IMG/VR virus record: IMGVR_UViG_3300009068_000029
Location: 17,511-81,510 of that record
From: a virus
Length of the DNA stretch: 64,000 nt
Strand: one strand, 5' to 3'
Shown here: positions 46,556 to 53,630 of the stretch, one piece after another
Layout of the letters: every line of letters starts with the position of its first letter
Position numbering within the stretch: the stretch's first letter is position 1
Program-made: the position numbers and the translations under genes
Notes under the pieces: generated by a model
Told to the model about the DNA's origin: nothing
The model's input: the letters and a program-made list of their open reading frames with translations, nothing else
Database searches by the model: none

Positions 46556-47027
46556 CGGCTTTCTTATATAATTCAGTAGCTTTTGCAGGATTGCAAAGGT
46601 CAGCATGTGCCTCAGCTCCCTTAAGCAAAAACTCAATTTTGTCTAAGTAATATAACATCTTCTCATCATCACAGCAGTCTACATATTTAGCCCACTGAAC
46701 TCCAAGACGACAATCAATTTTGCAGGTACGCAAATGGTACCTAGTACATACTCCTACATTAGGGCAAGGAGCAAATTCCAATTTGTACACACCATCAGGA
46801 AGTGGAGTAAAGCTATCTGTCTGTTCTACTGTTAGTCCAAAAGAATAAGCAGTAAATATGTTTACCTCACTTATTACAAACTCAAAGTTAAAAGGGTCAT
46901 CAAACCCAGGTAGAGTAATACTAATTTCTGCACTAGTGGGAACTACTGGATAAAATGATGTATCCAAGATAGATAAGAAAGCGCAGTCTTTGGCTTTTAA
47001 TGCTTCGATGTTTAGTTGTACATTCAT
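46521..47027 (-). CDS. Hypothetical structural protein, 168 aa
   Basis: 168 residues. The N-terminal 90 residues are beta-rich (PVVPTSAEISITLPGFDDPF) and the rest helical, with Cys at several places (CPNVGVCTRYHLRTCKIDC, VDCCDDEK). Its place between a small-fibre gene and a fibre operon makes it a probable tail or connector protein. It begins 4 nt after a perfect terminator, so translation may depend on readthrough or on RNA from an internal start. No motif that I recognise. Confidence 0.55.
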   Translation of the reverse strand: MNVQLNIEALKAKDCAFLSILDTSFYPVVPTSAEISITLPGFDDPFNFEFVISEVNIFTAYSFGLTVEQTDSFTPLPDGVYKLEFAPCPNVGVCTRYHLRTCKIDCRLGVQWAKYVDCCDDEKMLYYLDKIEFLLKGAEAHADLCNPAKATELYKKADDLLRRFELDC

Positions 47028-47031
47028 GTTT

Positions 47032-47055
47032 AAAAAAGGGGAGTGTTACCTCCCC
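47032..47055 (-). terminator. Intrinsic terminator after small-fibre gene
   Basis: Leftward GGGGAG-GTAACA-CTCCCC, a perfect 6-bp stem followed by TTTTTT. It lies between the 98 aa gene and the 168 aa gene. Confidence 0.85.
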
Positions 47056-47071
47056 TATTTATTTTAAAAAA

Positions 47072-47368
47072 TTAGTGAAGGGCTACCCAAGCTGAAGCAG
47101 CATAAGCCTCAATTTTTGTAGTTGTAGAATTGTAAATAATAGTGCCATTTACTACACCAGTCAAAGCATTACGCTCAGTTGTAGTATATGTTTTTAGAGT
47201 TACAGTAGAGTTACTAACTTTACCCCCCGCAAGATTCTTTACACAGCAAGTAGGATTAGCCAAAACACTTATTACAAAATTCTCCAAAGATTCTCCAGGG
47301 ATAGAGTTTGTATGTGATGTCTTAGTCTCCTTAAGGTATGTACCTGATTTTAGAATAATATCTTTCAT
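47072..47368 (-). CDS. Small fibre/knob protein, 98 aa
   Basis: 98 residues. The C-terminal 40 residues (TTTERNALTGVVNGTIIYNS and AYAASAWVALH) match the ending of many Bacteroidota phage fibre proteins: RxALTxVxGxIIYNTTTxKxxxYxxxAWVxLH. This ending usually forms a small trimeric knob. An N-terminal region with a CC pair (NPTCCVK) may attach to a larger protein. It is flanked by terminators on both sides and is probably a separate high-level transcript. Head-fibre or tail-fibre location cannot be told. Confidence 0.65.
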   Translation of the reverse strand: MKDIILKSGTYLKETKTSHTNSIPGESLENFVISVLANPTCCVKNLAGGKVSNSTVTLKTYTTTERNALTGVVNGTIIYNSTTTKIEAYAASAWVALH

Positions 47369-47395
47369 TTTTGTTTTATTTAATTAAGGTTAAAA

Positions 47396-47420
47396 TAAAG
47401 GGGGAGTTTATAACCCCCCC
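47396..47420 (-). terminator. Terminator after the 531 aa auxiliary gene
   Basis: Leftward stem GGGGG-(GTTATAAACT)-CCCCC followed by TTTATTTTAA. With the terminators at 47032 and 50748 it sets off single genes in the late block. Confidence 0.75.
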
Positions 47421-47426
47421 GTTAAA

Positions 47427-49022
47427 TTAAAGGGTTACGTCAGCAAACGCTTCCAAGAACAATTCTAACTCAGTAGTTAAAGCAGTCAAAGTAGTGTCTA
47501 CCAAGAACAATACAGAATGAGTATTTTCTGACTTTTTCTCAAAACCTACAGCAGAATTTTCCAAGTAAGTCAACTCATAAGCAGTATAAACTTTGGTTTT
47601 GTCTACATACAAGAAACCGTTAGAATCTTCGTTGTAGATAGGATTCCAATACCTACGAGCATCTGCAGTAGCAGGCAAGTTTGTAGTGAAATAATGACGT
47701 TCCATTTCAGCCATTGCAATACCAGCACCAAGAGGATACTTGATCTCTTGAGTAGTAGTTACAGGGATAGCAGCACAGAAGTTTTCGATATCGAAATCTT
47801 GAGTGTTGTAAGGACCTTCGTGAATGCTTACTTTGAAACGTACCAAGTTGAATACATAAGGAACTGCATCAGGAACACAAGCGTTTCCAAATTCATCCAT
47901 AGCATTACCAGTGATTTTAACACCACAAGCAGTTACTGAACCAGCAGATACCAATACTTTCTCCCATGCAATGTTATTATAAACAGGCATCAAAGTGATG
48001 TCAGAAATCAAAGGAGTTGCAATTTCGAACATACTGTTGTTCAAAGCATCTGCATCTGGATCTCCATCTGTATCAGCAGTAAAAGTAATTGCACCATAAG
48101 TTGCAGCTGGGTAGTAAGCTTTCAAAGCATTCAACAAAGTACCTTCTGCACCAGTAGTAGCAGTTAATACAAGAGTGATAGCACCACCTGAACCTACGCT
48201 AGCAGAAGCAATAGTCAAAGTATCTCCGATAGTATAGCCAGTACCTGCAGCAACGTTAGTAATAGAAGTTACAACACCACCTGCAATAACTACAGTAAAG
48301 GTAGCACCAGTACCTGTTCCACCTGTATGAGCAACAGCAGTATAAGTTCCGTTAGTAGTACTAGCACCTGAAGAAGTGAAAGTAGAAACACCACCTACGT
48401 TTGTACCTGGATCAGGAAGAGTCAAAGTGTACTTATAAGTAGGCAAAGTACCTTTGTAAACGTAGCTAGCAGTTACATACTTGCTCAACAAAGGAGAAGC
48501 GTTAATCTTACCAGCAAGATCGCTCATGTAAGTAGAGCAACCCAAAGAGTCACATCCACCTGCACAATCAGCGCAACAAGCAGTCTTAATGCTTACTGAC
48601 TCTTGGATCATAGGTTGGAAAACACCTTTGCTCCAGTATTCGTCAATTTTTAAAGTAACAACGTATTCTTCATCGCAAGAGAAAGAAGGAGACTTAGAGT
48701 CGTTAACTTCATCAAAACCGATGTAAGAGATTTGTTGTTTAGTAGTGTTATCAGGAGAAACCTTAGTTACTGATAATACATTCTTTTTGTCAATTACACT
48801 AGTTTTGAAAGAACCGTATTTAGTACTTCCACTACCAATTGCAATGATAAAAGAATCAGAACTGTTACCTGCAGTGGTATAACCAGCAGTAGTACCAGTA
48901 GCTACAGTAACAGGAGTGAAGCTTGGCGTATATGCGTGAAGCTTTTGAGAAGTCAATGCATCAGTAGTTGGACTACCAGTAAATGACGTAGGCACGAAAA
49001 TTTGTGTGATTTTGTGATTCAT
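47427..49022 (-). CDS. Auxiliary virion protein with Ig-like/beta domain, 531 aa
   Basis: 531 residues. N-terminal beta domain, then a Cys cluster (TACCADCAGGCDSLGCSTY near 150-175). A Gly/Thr-rich beta domain at about 207-287 (GTGTGATFTVVIAGGVV, AAGTGYTIGDTLTIA) is the same type as in the 629 aa fibre protein. The codons used are clearly the favoured set (CGT Arg, AAC Asn), as in the MCP, so it is probably made in large amounts, fitting a capsid decoration or major tail component. The exact role is not known; it lies between an adaptor protein and a knob protein. Confidence 0.6.
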   Translation of the reverse strand: MNHKITQIFVPTSFTGSPTTDALTSQKLHAYTPSFTPVTVATGTTAGYTTAGNSSDSFIIAIGSGSTKYGSFKTSVIDKKNVLSVTKVSPDNTTKQQISYIGFDEVNDSKSPSFSCDEEYVVTLKIDEYWSKGVFQPMIQESVSIKTACCADCAGGCDSLGCSTYMSDLAGKINASPLLSKYVTASYVYKGTLPTYKYTLTLPDPGTNVGGVSTFTSSGASTTNGTYTAVAHTGGTGTGATFTVVIAGGVVTSITNVAAGTGYTIGDTLTIASASVGSGGAITLVLTATTGAEGTLLNALKAYYPAATYGAITFTADTDGDPDADALNNSMFEIATPLISDITLMPVYNNIAWEKVLVSAGSVTACGVKITGNAMDEFGNACVPDAVPYVFNLVRFKVSIHEGPYNTQDFDIENFCAAIPVTTTQEIKYPLGAGIAMAEMERHYFTTNLPATADARRYWNPIYNEDSNGFLYVDKTKVYTAYELTYLENSAVGFEKKSENTHSVLFLVDTTLTALTTELELFLEAFADVTL

Positions 49023-49033
49023 AATTTTATGTT

Positions 49034-49750
49034 TTATTCAGAGTTTTTGATTAGACGATCTTCAGCAAACACAGCTTGTGCTTGATTGTCATTTGATTGA
49101 GCAGCAAACTTAACAGCTAGGTCGACAATGTCAGACTTAGCATATTCAGGGAGTTCACAGTCTTGATTAACAGAACTACTTCCATCAAACTTTACGTAAC
49201 CCTGGACATCTATGCTAAGGGGATAACGTAAGTATGTAACGTAGACTTGGTCAACTGTAAACTTACCATCAGTATAGACTGTTAAATTATCGTTCCCCAG
49301 TGTGGCTATCGTAGTTCTCCACTTAAACGAAGGGTTATAATTATCATCTAGATACTTAGTAGTAAGTTCTCCGTGTCTAATTAGGTCTACTGTTAAGGGT
49401 TCAGAACATTTGTTCTGTGTACCTATAACGTAAGACGAAATATAGAACATATAGTTTACTGCATCTTCCAAAGGGCAGTCATAGCCAATGTGAAAGAGAT
49501 CGTTTGTTTTATTTGGTTTTAAAAGAACGTTAGATTGTTTTAAGACTTGTAAGTCATCAATCCGTTTTCTGATAGAATCGTACCCTACTTTATAAACGTT
49601 GTTAGGATTAAGTTTAGTTTTAACCCAACTAACTTGAGCTTTGTTGAGGTAAACCATAATGTCTTCAATCGGGATATCAATGTTATCCTGACGGTTGACT
49701 TTATTTATGGTTAACTTAAACTCATAAATGAGTTCCTCAACTGGGATCAT
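49034..49750 (-). CDS. Head-tail adaptor (gp4/gp11-like) protein, 238 aa
   Basis: 238 residues. N-terminal helix bundle (VEELIYEFKLTINKVNRQDN, YLNKAQVSWVKTKLN), a central beta part with TTIATLGNDNLTVYTDGKF and YVTYLRYPL, then a C-terminal helix that runs through ELPEYAKSDIVDLAVKFAAQ. This matches the head-tail adaptor/ring fold of podoviruses, where the C-terminal helix binds the portal. The location downstream of the MCP supports the call. No Shine-Dalgarno. Confidence 0.6.
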   Translation of the reverse strand: MIPVEELIYEFKLTINKVNRQDNIDIPIEDIMVYLNKAQVSWVKTKLNPNNVYKVGYDSIRKRIDDLQVLKQSNVLLKPNKTNDLFHIGYDCPLEDAVNYMFYISSYVIGTQNKCSEPLTVDLIRHGELTTKYLDDNYNPSFKWRTTIATLGNDNLTVYTDGKFTVDQVYVTYLRYPLSIDVQGYVKFDGSSSVNQDCELPEYAKSDIVDLAVKFAAQSNDNQAQAVFAEDRLIKNSE

Positions 49751-49765
49751 AGTTTGTGTTTATTT

Positions 49766-50704
49766 TTAGAGAGCGTCAATTCTAGCTTTATTCTTTAACT
49801 TGTCCTTAAAGGAATCATACTCTTCAGTGTGCTTAGGGTCAGTTAAGAAAAGTTCAAACTCTTCAATTGACTTAGCCCATACATGTTCACCTTCGTATAC
49901 AATAGAACCTTTAATTCTTACTATGTTTTTATCTACTAAGTCTTTAACAAGAGCCTTAACATCAAGCAAGTCATCACTATAAGAAGTGATCTTTGCAAAC
50001 TGTTCAATAGGATCTCTGTCCATTGCACTAGCAGGTGTACGTAAGAATTCATCTATAGCATTATAAACTTCTTCTTCTGTACTATCCATTGGCAATCCTA
50101 AGCCGATAAGTTTTTGGATCTTCTTACGTTTAACTGCACTCATCTTATCGAGAGATGCAATTGCACTGTTGATCTTCTTCTTACGTTCAAAGGTTACCTT
50201 TGTTTCAACTTCTCCATTGTAAACATAAAACTTTACAATTGAGGTGTCTACTTTTCCACTTTCAATGTCATCTAATGAATTGGCTACCATATCGGTTTCC
50301 ATAATCCAATAGAAATTTACAGCTTCACGGGGGTTCTCCATGTTAAAGATGTTTTCACCATCTTCTAGGGTAACTCCGTTTTCTTTCATTTCGTCATAGA
50401 ACGTACTATTAGGTTCTAAAGATTCATCAAGGATCGACTCATAGTAATCTTTCAATTGCTTGATTCGTTGTACCTCAGCTTCCTTTACTTTAGGATCAAA
50501 GATGGCTCTGATTTTTGGAGAGTTCTCATCTAATCCTGTCCTAATAACTCCACGTGAATCTACACGAGGATAAAACTTTCTTGTTGTTCCTGGAATGAAT
50601 GAATATCCATTCTGGTACAATGATCCTTCTAACGTACGCATGTTAGATGGTTCTCTTTTGTAAGGGCGAATAATGCGCATACCCTTAAGGTTGTTTTTAC
50701 TCAT
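49766..50704 (-). CDS. Conserved structural-block protein, 312 aa
   Basis: 312 residues, helical in the C-terminal two thirds, charged, with no membrane region. The N-terminus (KGMRIIRPYKREPSNMRTLE) is basic and the middle acidic. Position right after the MCP gene is that of a conserved crAss-like protein of unknown role, perhaps a capsid-associated or assembly factor. Leader contains AACCAAAAACCAAACCAAATG. Separated from the MCP gene by a GGGAGG hairpin. Confidence 0.5.
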   Translation of the reverse strand: MSKNNLKGMRIIRPYKREPSNMRTLEGSLYQNGYSFIPGTTRKFYPRVDSRGVIRTGLDENSPKIRAIFDPKVKEAEVQRIKQLKDYYESILDESLEPNSTFYDEMKENGVTLEDGENIFNMENPREAVNFYWIMETDMVANSLDDIESGKVDTSIVKFYVYNGEVETKVTFERKKKINSAIASLDKMSAVKRKKIQKLIGLGLPMDSTEEEVYNAIDEFLRTPASAMDRDPIEQFAKITSYSDDLLDVKALVKDLVDKNIVRIKGSIVYEGEHVWAKSIEEFELFLTDPKHTEEYDSFKDKLKNKARIDAL

Positions 50705-50747
50705 TTGGTTTGGTTTTTGGTTTAGGGGTTCTAATCTTTATCTATTT

Positions 50748-50771
50748 GGGAGGAGTGATTAAACCCCTCCC
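50748..50771 (-). terminator. Stem-loop after MCP gene
   Basis: Leftward GGGAGG...CCTCCC, 6-bp stem, loop of about 12 nt, followed by AAATAGATAAAG, so no U tract. It is more likely an mRNA 3' end or stability element, or a weak terminator, between MCP and the 312 aa gene. Confidence 0.5.
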
Positions 50772-50786
50772 TTATAGAATCGTTAA

Positions 50787-52316
50787 TTAGATACGAGGGA
50801 ATTCTTTAATGATTACTGACTTAGTAGGATCTTCCAAGAAGATACCGCAGAAGTCTTTCATCATGTAGGTGGAGTAAGGATCTTTGCTAGCAACAACAGT
50901 TTGTTGGCTTCCGAATCCTACTGAACCTGGAATATACTGATAGTACATGTTAGGACGAGTAGACAATTTCACTTCACGGATTCCAGCGTCATCTTGACCA
51001 CTGATATCCAAAATGATGAAGATAGGAGGAGTCTTCTTGTTAGGACCCAATTCCAAGAAAGTTGAATGCTCATTCAATTGCTCTAGTTCTACGAACTCAA
51101 CTGGACCAGTTTCAGTAGTCATGAAGTGATCAAATTGGAAAGCATAACCTTGCTTCAAACGATCTTTACCATCCATGAACTTACCTGCATCTACCATGAA
51201 GTTCTGACCGTTAAAATCTTTACGGATAGCAGTAGCTGCTAATTCCATACCAGAACGGTTAGTGTAGATTTTAACGCTACGATCTTTGATCAACACACGG
51301 TTGTAGAACAAATCTCCAACAGCAGCACGAATCAAGTTCAAAGAGAACTGACCACGATCATAATAGATAACGTTACCCAAGTGAAGTTGTTGCCACAAAC
51401 CTTGCTTAGCACGAGTTGGACGACCTTTCTCATCTTTAGCGTTACCTTGACGACCCCACATCAATGTGTTGGCCTTCATACGCATCATCTCCATACGAAG
51501 CAAACGAGATACTGTAGGCTCCCAACCAACAATCTTGGTTTTTTCGCCAATAGCATTAACATCAGTTACAGAGTAGTAAGTAATATCTAAAGGATTACCT
51601 GTAGCGTCTGTCTGCATACCCAACTTGGTTGCATCAGCCCAGTCAGTGATAGTGTGTTCAACACCATACTGTTGCAATACATCAGCCATAACTTCTAAGT
51701 TACCATCAAACAATCCCAAGCTAGAGAATGAAGTGGTAAATTCACCCAAGATGTTACCAATCTTGAAGTACTCAGTACCGATCTGTAAGAAACGTTGGTT
51801 AACGAAATCAGAACTAGAAGCACCAATTGCACGAGCACGGTACTTAAAACCATTCTGATACTTTTCACCTTCAGCTACAACTTGGATCTGAGTTTCTTGC
51901 TCATAACGATGTGCAGTGATGATATCGTTTACAACGAATACATTTTTGTCAAACACAATCTCGAACTCTTGTCCATCAATACCAGGTTTAGCAATGCTAG
52001 AAGCCAAGTTAACAATAACTTTAGGCAATTCAGCACGCTTCTTGATTTTGTAGGTGAACACACCATTAGGATCGTTAACCATGTAGGGCTTACCGCTCTT
52101 CATAACTAGGTCGATCAAATCGTTAGAATACAATTTAGTGTCAGTGAATAGACGGATCATCATTTTGTCATACTGGTCAGGCTTAGTGCGCAACATAGTT
52201 TCTACAAAATTCTTGTCAGTCAATTTACCCAAACCATTCTTAGAATAGAATGAGCTGGTCATGTGGGCGTTAGCTATAACTCTCCCGTTAACCCTTGGAA
52301 TACTTTGATTAGGCAT
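50787..52316 (-). CDS. Major capsid protein (HK97 fold, crAss-like)
   Basis: 509 residues, the usual size of crAss-like MCP. It has the expected N-arm (QSIPRVNGRVIANAHMTSSF), helical and P-domain-like stretches, and an A-domain-like ending. Gene order (portal, acidic protein, MCP) matches crAss-like genomes. Codons are markedly optimised (CGT, AAC, GGT, TTC), as for the most abundant virion protein. It is in the operon starting at the promoter 53516-53545. A hairpin follows the stop. The HK97 fold itself is inferred from the family, not from a motif. Confidence 0.85.
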   Translation of the reverse strand: MPNQSIPRVNGRVIANAHMTSSFYSKNGLGKLTDKNFVETMLRTKPDQYDKMMIRLFTDTKLYSNDLIDLVMKSGKPYMVNDPNGVFTYKIKKRAELPKVIVNLASSIAKPGIDGQEFEIVFDKNVFVVNDIITAHRYEQETQIQVVAEGEKYQNGFKYRARAIGASSSDFVNQRFLQIGTEYFKIGNILGEFTTSFSSLGLFDGNLEVMADVLQQYGVEHTITDWADATKLGMQTDATGNPLDITYYSVTDVNAIGEKTKIVGWEPTVSRLLRMEMMRMKANTLMWGRQGNAKDEKGRPTRAKQGLWQQLHLGNVIYYDRGQFSLNLIRAAVGDLFYNRVLIKDRSVKIYTNRSGMELAATAIRKDFNGQNFMVDAGKFMDGKDRLKQGYAFQFDHFMTTETGPVEFVELEQLNEHSTFLELGPNKKTPPIFIILDISGQDDAGIREVKLSTRPNMYYQYIPGSVGFGSQQTVVASKDPYSTYMMKDFCGIFLEDPTKSVIIKEFPRI

Positions 52317-52345
52317 AGTAGTAATTTATTTTTGTTTTGTTTTGT

Positions 52346-53494
52346 TTATTTGAAATACTTTGAGAATACATCTTCGTTTCCTTTATTAGACGGTGAAGAC
52401 TTCTTGCTCTTAGTTTTAAGATTATTGAACAGAGAATTGGTTTCTTCTGTTACTGCTTTTCTTTTTACAGGAGACAAGTCCAAATTGCTTTGAACTAGTT
52501 TTGCTACAGCTAAGAACTTACTAGGATCTTCTTGACGCATACGAGCTAGTTTGTATTCAAACTCACTAATACGTTGTCCGTTTGGAAGAACGTGAGGCTT
52601 AGAAAGAACAAAATCAAATAGTTCGTTTGCAGCTTGCTCATTGATAGGATAACCTTCAATAGAACCTGAAGCAATTGCTCCATCTAATACGTCTGCATAT
52701 AACTGTTCTCTTTCTTCTTCTTTTTGTCTCATCACTTGAACCCTTGCTTCACTCTCTTGAGCAAGTACTGCTCTTTCCTGTTGCATCTTCTCTACAAGTT
52801 TACCGTGGTATTTTTGAGAGTAGGCTTCTAAGCGATCATTGTCCCTAGCGTAGTTAAGTTGATCTTGGATTTCATCTTCGTCCATTCCTGTCTTAGCTAG
52901 ATACAAACGGAAAACTCTTTCTTGATTTGCTTCTACACCCAAGTCTACATTTTCTACAATCTGTTCGTTAGAGAACATCTGTAGGTATTCTTGTACTGGA
53001 ACTTTATTGATGAAGATATCTTCGATCATCTGTACTCCTGCTTCTCCGTAGGTCTCTGTTGCAAGTTGCTCTAGTTGATTCCAAGCCTTGTCTTCGATGG
53101 TATCATTCATCTTAGCTAAGAAGGTTTGTTCATTCCATTCAATTTCTTCGCCTTCTTCTACATTAAGCATTCCTGCTTGTATAAGACCATTGGCAAAAAT
53201 CTCAAATTGATTTTCATCTCCTTCTTCATCTTCGTCATTCTCTAAGTTTACTTCTTCCTCTTCTTCTTCTACAGGTGCAGGAGTTTTCTTTTTAGGAAGT
53301 GGCAACTCATCATCTTCTAAAGGATCTTGAGAACCTTCTGGTTCTGTTTCCTCAGCTAGGGGATCGTAATCTTCCCCATTTAAGATGTCTGGTTTGACGT
53401 TGGCATTGGGATCTTCTGCGGCATCCTCAAAGGGATCATCCACGGAAAAACTGTCAAAGAACTCTAAGTTCTCTAATGGATTATCATTAGTCAT
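52346..53494 (-). CDS. Acidic pre-capsid/scaffold-like protein, 382 aa
   Basis: 382 residues. The N-terminal 110 residues are extremely acidic (DPFEDAAEDPNANVKP, EEEEEEVNLENDEDEEGDEN) and unfolded, with some Pro/Lys. The middle is helical with coiled-coil stretches (QQERAVLAQESEARVQVMRQ), and the end is basic (KTKSKKSSPSNKGNE). Gene position between portal and MCP and this charge layout are those of scaffolding proteins; no protease motif is visible. First gene after the promoter at 53516. Leader has ACCAAACTAACC. Confidence 0.6.
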   Translation of the reverse strand: MTNDNPLENLEFFDSFSVDDPFEDAAEDPNANVKPDILNGEDYDPLAEETEPEGSQDPLEDDELPLPKKKTPAPVEEEEEEVNLENDEDEEGDENQFEIFANGLIQAGMLNVEEGEEIEWNEQTFLAKMNDTIEDKAWNQLEQLATETYGEAGVQMIEDIFINKVPVQEYLQMFSNEQIVENVDLGVEANQERVFRLYLAKTGMDEDEIQDQLNYARDNDRLEAYSQKYHGKLVEKMQQERAVLAQESEARVQVMRQKEEEREQLYADVLDGAIASGSIEGYPINEQAANELFDFVLSKPHVLPNGQRISEFEYKLARMRQEDPSKFLAVAKLVQSNLDLSPVKRKAVTEETNSLFNNLKTKSKKSSPSNKGNEDVFSKYFK

Positions 53495-53515
53495 AATGGT
53501 TAGTTTGGTTTAATT

Positions 53516-53545
53516 CAAAAATAGTATTTTAAAAAATTAACACAA
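53516..53545 (-). promoter_or_regulatory. Bacteroidota-type promoter for head genes
   Basis: TTG (53545-53543), 19 nt, TATTTTTG (53523-53516): exact spacing. It starts about 20 nt before the scaffold-like gene, so MCP is transcribed separately from the portal and TerL genes. Confidence 0.75.
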
Positions 53546-53582
53546 GAGATTAATTATTTATGATACGTTATATACAATATGT

Positions 53583-53623
53583 TGAAATGGGAGATTTTCT
53601 AGCTCACAAACCTCCCAATTTCA
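53583..53623 (-). terminator. Strong hairpin after the portal gene
   Basis: An 11-bp stem (TGAAAT-T-GGGAG paired with CTCCCATTTCA, one bulged base) with an 18-nt loop, just after the portal stop. No U tract follows, so it is either a weak terminator or an RNA-stability element. Confidence 0.55.
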
Positions 53624-53630
53624 GGTCATT

